Positions 55,901 through 62,865 of a DNA stretch of 64,000 nt are shown piece after piece. Origin of the DNA: Phycisphaerales bacterium (GTDB lineage Bacteria > Planctomycetota > Phycisphaerae > UBA1845 > UTPLA1); contig JAKSDK010001806.1 of NCBI GenBank assembly GCA_022360095.1, forward strand, positions 1 to 64,000. Direction: 5' to 3'. The notes beneath the pieces were generated by a model. The model searched no databases, had not been told where the DNA came from, and saw only the letters and a program-made list of their open reading frames with translations. Both the position numbers and the translations under genes were made by a program. How positions within the stretch are numbered: the first letter of the stretch is position 1; each line of letters begins with the position of its first letter.

Positions 55901-56725
55901 CGTTACACCGAGCGGCATATAGTCATAGATCATTCCGTCCTGCGCAAGCACCTGTATGGTGGCCGTCACCTGTGCCAGCGAACCGTCGATCGGAGTCGTT
56001 TCCGCAACACGCGCATTGATCGCCTGGATCAGATCGCGAAGGCGGGAATCGTGCGGATTGGTAAGTGTGAAGCCTTGTCCGTAATTCTGCGGCTCCCATA
56101 GGGACTCCGGGACGTAGACCCGTTCCACGATAGGATCAAACTCCAATGTTTGATTCGGGGTAAGAATGACATCGTACGCAACAACCTGGGTGTTGACGGC
56201 GCCCCAAATGGAGTGACGACTTCCTCCTCCCTGGAACGAGTTCGACGATCCGTCTCCTCCCGACTCGGACGGCCATCTCACGGTAAAGACACCACGCGCC
56301 GTGTGTTCGAACTTGGCGAGCGCGTTGGGCGGCGTGATCGGACTGTCCGGGTAGATAAAGATCTTCCGCGTCGCTTCTCCTCTCGGATTGCAGCCCTGAA
56401 TACGCACCGACGCGATCAATTGGAATACGCCGACTTCACCGACTGTCAGCAGGAAATCGGGTGACAACTGCCACGGCGTATCCAAAATGCAACCATCGTT
56501 GTTGCAGATGCTGATTTTGTATTCAAGGACCCCTTGCGGAGGAGGAACTGCCGTGATGGACACTGCAAACGGGTCCGGATTGGACGGTGAATTGACTTCG
56601 ACGGCATGCGGCGCGTCCACACATTCGATCTCATACTCCTGCGTGCAGCCCGCACGCGCAGGTCTTCCAATGAAGACGGCCCAAAGTGCAACGATGCACA
56701 CGAAGGTGATGTCTTGTCGTCGCAT
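52997..56725 (-). CDS. Large secreted protein of TIGR03790 type
   Basis: A 1242-residue protein with a signal peptide (ITFVCIVALWAVFIGRPARA). The first 400 residues are beta-rich without a known domain. From about 440 the sequence matches the TIGR03790 pattern: LVIYNENAADARKIAHYYAA, RRGIAQSQICPI, ITHLVIIKGIPARLYG. Later motifs are GGYAFTPATKFLGAF and GIVYGDPLYRPAGAKI. This family is distantly like gingipain-type (C25) peptidases; whether it cleaves proteins is not known. A galactose-binding-like domain lies between (RFRIGFDYRRGG ... GWLDLDNISL). AAGGAG is 7 nt before the ATG. It precedes no obvious partner; the next gene upstream is the second reprolysin, 105 nt away on the same strand. Confidence 0.7.
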   Translation of the reverse strand: MRRQDITFVCIVALWAVFIGRPARAGCTQEYEIECVDAPHAVEVNSPSNPDPFAVSITAVPPPQGVLEYKISICNNDGCILDTPWQLSPDFLLTVGEVGVFQLIASVRIQGCNPRGEATRKIFIYPDSPITPPNALAKFEHTARGVFTVRWPSESGGDGSSNSFQGGGSRHSIWGAVNTQVVAYDVILTPNQTLEFDPIVERVYVPESLWEPQNYGQGFTLTNPHDSRLRDLIQAINARVAETTPIDGSLAQVTATIQVLAQDGMIYDYMPLGVTLNLYNEMPRVETLTPVVDLANRQVHIELGEIILPNNALYATDIARIYHGAYGTRPGDFVEIDDPMQGASVLLVDDQGIPVPPGAVTGPLMANFVDEQGFSIEMVISSERLREPLDVPQCWDGVDNDGDGFVDFDGGDPECDFMFDRYEYENANDLELAGRTLVIYNENAADARKIAHYYAARRGIAQSQICPITVAPGHYAEAFELEWAAAHIRSHIFENVMGMPPGFGVAISGKALAEISPITHLVIIKGIPARLYGTTWPSDREEPSFDYYLAYSIYNDDVMLDDDGRFENIYFDGTYHDGLDYQPIRSLDSYIRQADPALDRMVAYGRIEAITTERTLELIDRTIQAERDGPSGRLLVQEASTSTEIFDFFAHLSTTLDPIDGPAHCHPSAYVPFDGLDWPHNDCRTGATYQGIIPGEPVTGEGSGINQSIPYAVNAGIYIGQGLPSYGGPAHDAFSGFANMINWRYEHPDDQGAPCVPLCADLPTASERKQCREASTDFFAEINTDCVGVAPGMLGWQLRSWPVQYYGFTPYGWTSEKGGDHERIMPHLLNDGPTHGTYAHFGALDAVENPVCVSPPGVPQQVVPCSELITMGLDSTTTLDEPIPIVGTKRFRIGFDYRRGGGDTGRLVIRVAFHREGGGADSTFEIGRIFNLANPQPAWSNMSKVINVPQQYSPVAAVTVRLIARRGHNLRGWLDLDNISLTDDEIASPPNLIPEETGAFESEVHNTVTWGDWAPNVIDRLGGIAWWGSSSHHLTGGYAFTPATKFLGAFYSGRTLGESLSYVGWKAVSGIVYGDPLYRPAGAKIYLGQGIEPINDPNNPYPLPADEVDLWQKSPLVINAFHGQSDHGPGSPNAASWRVSMCPLASVGLCDQMDAWNTVEEQLMITGNDVNGVFAHPLNVHLLELIDDTMPGIEQDIILRLRVWIPSQENDVGTLETHHNDLTNYAYFHYIPSAPDPRSWLD

Positions 56726-56830
56726 GATACAACTCCTTGTTCTCCCATGTCTCGCCGCTCTATCGCATCGGATGGCACTGATGCGTGGAACGCATTGCGC
56801 AGTGTGGAAAGCGGTGAATTAGATCATGTC

Positions 56831-59635
56831 TTATTTGCTGTTGTTGCCTCCGCAGGGATTTCCCGTGCAGTCTTCTCCGAATGTCCAGGCACTCGCAACA
56901 TAGGCTCGGCATTCCAACTCCGTTGTCACGATGCAAAGGGGCGCGGGTGTAATCCCAAAATAGCAACACCGACCGACATCTTGAGCGCACTCCGAGATCG
57001 TGTTGTTGGGGATGTGCGCCCGCTGCAATTCCGGGAAGCAAAACTCCGCGTTCGGGTCCACCGTACCGCCGACGAATGCTCGATCGCCGATTTGAAATGG
57101 GCCGACGTTTTGGATCGCGAACTCGGTTCCGCAATCCGCCGTGAAGTGGTAACAGGCCCCCGATACACCGTCTATTGTCCCGCATCCCGCAAACGGCGCC
57201 CCCGTGCACGACAGCGGCTCACAACGGAAACAGAGATTCACCTCGAATCGCGGATGGTCAGGATCCGTCGTATCAAAGGAGAACGCGTCCATAATGGGCG
57301 TCGTCTGCATCAGATCAGGGATTGAGAGCGTGGACTTGAGTTCAAGTGTCGTCGTGCCACACGGTGAAACGATAACAGTTCCCGTATTGCCTTCCTGGAT
57401 CGATCCCATGTCTAGCGGGCCAATCGCGCCGCTGATGACCGTAAGTGTGAAATCATCAGGTATTGAAAAATTACGGATAGCCAGATTCACTCCGCCACGA
57501 TTGCGTATGTCGAGCCTAAACGTCTTGTTGAGCGGATCGAGCGGCAGATTGAGCGCGCCCCCATGCGCCACATTGATATTCTCGAAGAGCATCTGGATCT
57601 GAGGAGCTGCGTCACTGCTGTCAACGATGAATTCGCGCGGAGCAGACGAGACGCTTCCGTTGACATTGTTGGCAACGACCCGCCAGCAATAGGTTTTGCC
57701 TTCGTCCAGCGTGAGAGCTCGTGGGATGAAGGACAACTGCTGCAAGCCGGTTTCAGTGAAGATCGGGTCGTTGCAGGCTGGCAGTGTCGAAATGATTAAA
57801 TCGTAGGTCTCGACGAAGTCTCCCTGCAACCATTCAAATTCCACTCGAGTCGGCTGTTGTGTCACACCCTGATCGGAGGGACAAAATAACTCGGGCATGG
57901 ACGGCAGGTTGTTTTCTACGACGGCCGTTGCCTCAAGCTCGAGGAAAAACCTGTATCCACTGAACAGCCCGGGTGTCGTGATCTCCAGTTCACCGGTGTA
58001 ACTTCCGGCAAAGGTGCTCGTGAACGTCAAATCCACGCTTGCGGTTGCGTTCGGACCGATTTCGGCCGGCGCTCCCTGTACCGCGAATCGCCCCCCTGCT
58101 GCGTTCGTCGTTCGGACCTGAATCGGGAGCGTACAGTCCTGGCGATTGGTAATCTGAAGGGTTCGGACGCTTGTTTCGCCGGTCAAGACGTCAGGAAAAG
58201 TGATCAAGTCGCCGTTGTTGAGCGGCGGACCGTCGGCGGTGACGACGGGTGGCAAGAATCCCAAGTCCGGAACGCACGACTTGAACGAGCGCTTACGAAG
58301 GATTTCGTCGATCGAACACGGCATGAACCTGAGGTCTTCAATCCTGGAGCAGAATACCCCGGACCTCATGATGGGACAGTAGTCCGTCGCGCATACGTTG
58401 CACGGAGCCTCATCACAGTGCGGCGCGCCCCATACGTGCCCAAGTTCGTGAGCGGTGACCTGCAATCGTCGTACCGGAAGGACATCCTTCTTGACCCAAC
58501 AGACTCCCGGGCCACACAAGCTGTTTAATTTTGCCGCGCCGCGGGGATTGTTTGCTGTGCCTGCAGTGATCGCGCGATTTGTGTACATCACTACCGCGTC
58601 CGCCTCCGCATCTTGCTGATTCGTTCGCCACTCCGCTTGGACGGCGTTTAGCAGCGCCCCGCTCTGAGTGATGTCCTCATAAATATCTTCTGCAAGGATA
58701 ACTTCCACCCCAGGGCCATCCTTTACCTCGAGGAGATCGTTTCCTTCGAGACGCAGGACGATCCGACTGATCTCATGCGTGGTGTCAAGTGGAGACAGTT
58801 CATATGCATAGGCGTTAATCTCATTTATGTTTGTTTCAATATGCGCTTGTGCAAAAGCCAACTCTTGTTTCGTCGTGCCGGGAAAAGACCTGATGAAACT
58901 CGCGTCAGTATCGCAGCCGATCAGCGCAACGAACGGACCCGTCGGCTCGCACATCGAGTCGCCGAGCGGAGCGGCTCCTTGAGCGTTTGGATTCGCCTTC
59001 GCAACGCCATCCAGCTGACACGCCCAGGAGGCGTCCGCCGCTTTGTTCGACGGAAACCATGCATACAGATCGGAGGGAGCATCGGGGACGTGTGGTTGAA
59101 GTGCGATCAGTTCATGCGCATCCCCATCTGCAAAACGGACGACGGCTTCAACACCCCTCATGCCCGCGTAACCCGTCACCCATGTTCCAGGCCGTTCGGC
59201 CACGGTGCCGCGAAACGTGCGCACCGGTCCGGGGTTCGCGAGCGTCAGCCGGCCGTCACCATAGTCGATCAACAACTTCATTCCCGGCGCTCGAACCGAG
59301 TGCGGCCGCAATTCAAGAGTGATCGGCTCACCACGTGATCGGAAACGAACCTGTGTCGGTATTCCGGCCCTCGAATCCGCTTCGACGCGAACAATTTCGC
59401 AATCGGTCAAGTCGAGAGAGGCCATCGCTTTTGTCTTCCAGGGCACGGCGTCCTTGCCGGCAGCCGCCGCGGCAAGGGAGCGTTCGACGGCGTGTGTACT
59501 GATTTTGTGATCGGTTGCGCCAGAGACGGCCGTGACCGGCGTCCTTGAAGGCACGTCCATTCCCCCCGTTGCAAGTATTGGGATAACCATCCCGAGGGTG
59601 AATATGACGATGGTCAGTTGCCTTCGATTTGTCAT
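56831..59635 (-). CDS. Secreted reprolysin-like metalloprotease, paralogue of the 12681 gene
   Basis: A 934-residue exported protease. The signal segment is LTIVIFTLGMVIPILATGG. The prodomain opens with MASLDLTDCEIVRVEADSRA and matches its paralogue through PGPVRTFRGTVAERPGTW. The zinc motif HELGHVWGAPHCD starts at residue 396 and the Met-turn Met is at 423 (CPIMRS). Ig-like and fibronectin-like modules follow (NNGDLITFPDVLTGE; KTYCWRVVANNVNGS), then FRCEPLSCTGAPFAGCG. Unlike the 12681 protein it ends with one Cys module (GRCCYFG ... CRAYVASAWTFGEDC). The ATG at 59635 follows AAAGGAAAG; a frame from 59686 is not preferred. Confidence 0.85.
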   Translation of the reverse strand: MTNRRQLTIVIFTLGMVIPILATGGMDVPSRTPVTAVSGATDHKISTHAVERSLAAAAAGKDAVPWKTKAMASLDLTDCEIVRVEADSRAGIPTQVRFRSRGEPITLELRPHSVRAPGMKLLIDYGDGRLTLANPGPVRTFRGTVAERPGTWVTGYAGMRGVEAVVRFADGDAHELIALQPHVPDAPSDLYAWFPSNKAADASWACQLDGVAKANPNAQGAAPLGDSMCEPTGPFVALIGCDTDASFIRSFPGTTKQELAFAQAHIETNINEINAYAYELSPLDTTHEISRIVLRLEGNDLLEVKDGPGVEVILAEDIYEDITQSGALLNAVQAEWRTNQQDAEADAVVMYTNRAITAGTANNPRGAAKLNSLCGPGVCWVKKDVLPVRRLQVTAHELGHVWGAPHCDEAPCNVCATDYCPIMRSGVFCSRIEDLRFMPCSIDEILRKRSFKSCVPDLGFLPPVVTADGPPLNNGDLITFPDVLTGETSVRTLQITNRQDCTLPIQVRTTNAAGGRFAVQGAPAEIGPNATASVDLTFTSTFAGSYTGELEITTPGLFSGYRFFLELEATAVVENNLPSMPELFCPSDQGVTQQPTRVEFEWLQGDFVETYDLIISTLPACNDPIFTETGLQQLSFIPRALTLDEGKTYCWRVVANNVNGSVSSAPREFIVDSSDAAPQIQMLFENINVAHGGALNLPLDPLNKTFRLDIRNRGGVNLAIRNFSIPDDFTLTVISGAIGPLDMGSIQEGNTGTVIVSPCGTTTLELKSTLSIPDLMQTTPIMDAFSFDTTDPDHPRFEVNLCFRCEPLSCTGAPFAGCGTIDGVSGACYHFTADCGTEFAIQNVGPFQIGDRAFVGGTVDPNAEFCFPELQRAHIPNNTISECAQDVGRCCYFGITPAPLCIVTTELECRAYVASAWTFGEDCTGNPCGGNNSK

Positions 59636-59770
59636 TGCTTCTTTCCTTTCGTGTACATCGTCTGGATGTTTACGGCAGCGCGACAACGGATAATCGCCGG
59701 TATTTCATGTCGCCGGGCGCAGTTCGTATCGCCCTGTCCGCCCAAGTTCGAACGCACGTCACCTACAAAA

Positions 59771-59836
59771 CTAATTCGCAAATTAGAACTGCTTCGTCGG
59801 GAAATCCTGAGAAAAAAGCGCCCCCGGCACGACTCG
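59771..59836 (+). repeat. Dispersed element C, copy 2
   Basis: About 50 nt match the ECF leader at 47450-47505 on the opposite strand. It is followed by CGACTCG, also present after copy 1, and by a short hairpin with a T-run. Here no gene follows it, so it is an orphan copy. Confidence 0.55.
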
Positions 59837-59898
59837 AGTAAGACGAGTTTTTGGCGGAGGGCTGGTGCGGATCGAACGCGCGTGCAGGTGTTCGCTAA

Positions 59899-59953
59899 GA
59901 CCCCGGGCAAGCCTGCCCGGGGCGTTCGTCTTAGTTGCTTCGTTTTTCTTCCG
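59899..59953 (+). repeat. Dispersed palindromic element A, copy 4
   Basis: Arms CCCCGGGCA and TGCCCGGGG enclose the loop AGCC at 59901-59922. The following TTGCTTCGTTTTTCTTCCG resembles the right flank of copies 1 and 3. It is the most diverged copy. Confidence 0.6.
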
Positions 59954-59972
59954 TTATTGTTGCCCTGGATCT

Positions 59973-60608
59973 TCAATCGCAGACAACGTCTTCACACGGT
60001 TCCTCTGAGAACGTTCCGTTGCAGCTGATACGAATCACCAAGTCGGTGCAATCGTCATCGCCTTTGCAACAAGACCCGGTGATGCACGCACCGTCATCGC
60101 ACGTGACTTCGGTGGAAAACGCGACGCCTCCCAACAGCGTGCAAGCGGCTTCCGACTCCGTGGTGAGGCACCGGGTCGGGGAGAGACAGCATGCGCCGGC
60201 ATTGACATTCCTGCATTGATCACACGACTGGTCGATGAAGTTTGTTCCACCCTGACTTACACAATCATCGGCGTCAAGTTCGCGGCAGTCTCCAGTTTGA
60301 GCAAAGCAGCAATTTTGGGTTCGGGGCTGACAGCTGTCATCACAAACGTCGACAATCGATCCGGCCATATTGCCGCAGTCAGTGATCGACAAAACTTCGA
60401 CACAGTTTCCACTCGGCAAACAGCACCGCAGGCCGATCTGACACTCCTCGCACGAATCCGCCGAAAACCCCCCTTGTAGTATGCACTGAGTGGGATCCCC
60501 CTGCACACAGGTGCCGTCGGGCAGGCAACACACGCGCTGCTCACAATCGTTACCCATGCCGAAACAACAAGCAACGAAGACGACGACCAGGAGTTTTCCT
60601 TTCTTCAC
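59973..60608 (-). CDS. Secreted protein made of five tandem Cys modules
   Basis: A 211-residue protein. After a signal peptide (LLVVVFVACCFGMG) the whole chain is five repeats of 33-38 residues. Their openings are RVCCLPDGTC, LRCCLPSGNC, QNCCFAQTGDC, GACCLSPTRC and GSCCKGDDDC, and each has five or six Cys, most with a Cys-x(4-6)-GG turn in the middle. With about 30 Cys it must be disulfide-rich and so located outside the cytoplasm. AAAGGAG precedes a GTG start at 60608 by about 8 nt. Single copies of the same module occur in the 9656, 31301, 22378 and 56831 proteins. It is the only protein here made of nothing else. Function unknown. Confidence 0.8.
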   Translation of the reverse strand: MKKGKLLVVVFVACCFGMGNDCEQRVCCLPDGTCVQGDPTQCILQGGFSADSCEECQIGLRCCLPSGNCVEVLSITDCGNMAGSIVDVCDDSCQPRTQNCCFAQTGDCRELDADDCVSQGGTNFIDQSCDQCRNVNAGACCLSPTRCLTTESEAACTLLGGVAFSTEVTCDDGACITGSCCKGDDDCTDLVIRISCNGTFSEEPCEDVVCD

Positions 60609-60819
60609 TTGGTTTGCTCCTTTTCTGGAACGTAGAACATGGAATTAAATAGGTATGTGCCATTCGGCGTTGAAGAGGCTCAAGAAAACTGAAATCAGTC
60701 GAAAATCGTCGCGAGGGCGCGAGTGCATCTCGTTGCATCCGCCCGCTTCGCAACGATGGGTTCCGTCTGGGTTTACACCGATTTTTGCCGCTTGCTTTGC
60801 CCTGGTTTGATATGCACTG

Positions 60820-62007
60820 TTACGGCTGGGGCCGACCCGTTCCGTGGGGAGCGCCGACGTTCTGGTTAACAAAGCGTGGTCCGTAGAAGACAGTTGCCTG
60901 CAAGTCCGTGTAGGTTGAGAGAAGATCGTATTCCTCTGGATAGATTTCCCCGAGCCGGGCCACGGCATTTGCCGGAACCTCGTACTTCATGATGTTGAAG
61001 GCCGCGAGCACGCGCATGGAGAACATTGCTCTTACAGCCTTTCCAAACGTTGGCCAGGACCTGTCCGCCGGACCGTTCCACATGGCATCGAGTTCATTCA
61101 TCAATACCGTGTAATTTTTGTCGAAGGCGAGCAGATTCTTTTTGACTTCAGCCGCATTTGGGTCGTGCTTCAACAATTGAGCATATCCATCCTTCGGGAC
61201 GGCGAGCGTATTTACAACGTTCGGAAACGGGATTCGATATCCCTTGAAGAACTCGGGCTCGGTGGTGCGGGTCAGCTCTATTCCAGATTGGGGTTGCCGA
61301 TAACGGGCGCCGTAGTAGATTTCGGCGAACTTGCAGTAATGCGCGGGCTCACTCTCGGAAGCCGGGCCGGCGTGCAGTGTTCTCGACGTTAGTCCTTCGC
61401 CTTGTTCCAGAATTTCCTGGATGCCTGAATAAAGCTGATCGAGCGGGTCCGACTTGTTCGAGTACTTGATCGTGGTGAATCCAATGTCGTCCCCGATCTG
61501 GTTTGACGTGCCGCCTTTTTTCATCGCGGCGCGTACTTCGTCTGCGTTGTCACCGATTGCATTTTTGATGGCGTCGTATAATCCTGCGATCGTCGGATAC
61601 TTTTCGTCTTTGTACTCATCGGGCAGCAGGAAATCGGGCATTTCGACGCGGAGGTAGTTTTCAAGCTGCCGCGTCGACACCTTTGCCAGGACCGCGGTCA
61701 GGTCGGGTTCGGCCCCGCCGGGCAACCCCTTGCTCGGGAAGCCCGGGTCGAGGGTCTTGATTCTTGGCGTGCCGCCGATCGCTGAAAGAATGTTGCACGC
61801 GACGGCCATGTGCACCATTTCCTCCATCGCGACACTGCGAATCAGGTTGTACGACGTGTAGTTTTGCGTCTTCAGCGAAAACATGCCGGAAAGGTACAAC
61901 GGCAGCGTTGAGTGTTCGAGTTCGATCGCAATCTGCAGTGCTGCCTTCAGCCAGTCCATGTTCCGCTGTTTGCAGGGAATGGTGAGATGGTCAACGATTG
62001 TCGTCAT
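60820..62007 (-). CDS. Ferritin-like protein of VioB / iminophenyl-pyruvate dimer synthase type
   Basis: A 395-residue protein without a signal peptide. The ferritin-like four-helix part is at 15-230: LQIAIELEHSTLPLYLSGMF and IRSVAMEEMVHMAVACNILS carry the Glu and ExxH metal ligands, followed by GGTPRI, as in the ferritin-like domain of VioB and related indolocarbazole enzymes. The later part (YYGARYRQ, IPFPNVVNTLAVPK) is also typical. In violacein and rebeccamycin pathways such domains act on an imine dimer, but many homologues have other, unknown roles. The ATG at 62007 has a weak ribosome binding site. It is the last gene of a three-gene minus-strand operon (54 and 51 nt gaps). Confidence 0.8.
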   Translation of the reverse strand: MTTIVDHLTIPCKQRNMDWLKAALQIAIELEHSTLPLYLSGMFSLKTQNYTSYNLIRSVAMEEMVHMAVACNILSAIGGTPRIKTLDPGFPSKGLPGGAEPDLTAVLAKVSTRQLENYLRVEMPDFLLPDEYKDEKYPTIAGLYDAIKNAIGDNADEVRAAMKKGGTSNQIGDDIGFTTIKYSNKSDPLDQLYSGIQEILEQGEGLTSRTLHAGPASESEPAHYCKFAEIYYGARYRQPQSGIELTRTTEPEFFKGYRIPFPNVVNTLAVPKDGYAQLLKHDPNAAEVKKNLLAFDKNYTVLMNELDAMWNGPADRSWPTFGKAVRAMFSMRVLAAFNIMKYEVPANAVARLGEIYPEEYDLLSTYTDLQATVFYGPRFVNQNVGAPHGTGRPQP

Positions 62008-62061
62008 GGCGTGCTCTGTTCTTCAATCCGTGCTTCCAATGTGGACCGGTCTGGTCACAGT

Positions 62062-62814
62062 TCATGATGCACTCTGCCGTTGGAATTGCATGTTGAAACT
62101 GTCGCCCGGTCTGATGTCCATTCCCGGCCAGACATCCCACAGTCCTTTCGGTAGGGTTGTTGGCGTCGGAACGGCGACGACATTCCACGTCACCAGCTTG
62201 AGCAACTCGGGAATGCCACCCGCCGATTCGTCGTTGCTGCCGGCCTGCATCAGTTCCCAGTAGACGATGTAATTCGGACCGACACAGACAACGGCCCCTT
62301 GGAGCGACTCGATCTGCCGGATTTTTCCGACGGTACCGGCAACCTGCTTTCGAAACTCGGCGGGCGTCACGCCGTCGGGCGAACCGGCGACCAGATGGTT
62401 GACCGAACCGTTCATCCAGTCCGCCGGGCGATCCACGAGGTAGTACGGTTGGTTCTCTTCCATCGTGCCTTCAAAGAAGAGCGGGAAGTCCGCGCGACTT
62501 TGTTTTGTGTAAACAGCACCGTGTGTCAGCGTGTACGCGCGGACCGCCAGCGTCTTGAAACCGTCGTGGTAAGTTTGCTGAGAATTCCAGAACAGAATCG
62601 CCGTCTCGTCAGGAACCGTGGGCGGCTTGCCCGTCATCCCTCCGGGAATCGTGGGAATGTACACGTCGAGACCAATTTTGGTCTGCATTTCGACTGTGGC
62701 TGGGACGAAGACGGTTGAAAGCCGTTCAAAGAATTCCGGCTCGGCGAGGGCCGGTGATCGAAAACCGCGCCAGACGCGAACCGCATCAGGTGGTGAAAGC
62801 TTCTGGTTCGTCAT
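62062..62814 (-). CDS. Unknown protein in the ferritin-like operon
   Basis: A 250-residue protein, no signal peptide, family not recognised. Segments such as VRVWRGFRSPALAEPEFFERL, DETAILFWNSQQTYHDGFKT and VVCVGPNYIVYWELMQAGS suggest an alpha/beta fold, perhaps two ferredoxin-like halves of the kind seen in dimeric barrel enzymes. Ribosome binding AAAGGG is about 8 nt before the ATG. It lies between the ferritin-like gene and the next unknown gene with short gaps on both sides, so it probably serves the same pathway. Confidence 0.65.
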   Translation of the reverse strand: MTNQKLSPPDAVRVWRGFRSPALAEPEFFERLSTVFVPATVEMQTKIGLDVYIPTIPGGMTGKPPTVPDETAILFWNSQQTYHDGFKTLAVRAYTLTHGAVYTKQSRADFPLFFEGTMEENQPYYLVDRPADWMNGSVNHLVAGSPDGVTPAEFRKQVAGTVGKIRQIESLQGAVVCVGPNYIVYWELMQAGSNDESAGGIPELLKLVTWNVVAVPTPTTLPKGLWDVWPGMDIRPGDSFNMQFQRQSAS

Positions 62815-62865
62815 GCTGCGCCCTTTCCATTCATGTGACGAGCAATCGTTCGAAACCGATGTCGT

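Larger units (their letters stand above)
59636..59972. other. Intergenic region holding elements C and A
   Basis: A 337-nt spacer between two minus-strand genes. It contains element C copy 2 at 59771-59836 and element A copy 4 at 59899-59953, both oriented toward the plus strand. Between them is a short stem ACTCG/CGAGT followed by five T. No gene is served in the plus direction. Confidence 0.6.

Noticed and set aside
59618..60028. Open frame of 136 codons on the plus strand through elements C and A
   Set aside because: It overlaps the 3' end of the Cys-module gene and the start of the reprolysin gene, and is made mostly of repeat sequence. The short RKLELLRRE part is noted under element C instead.
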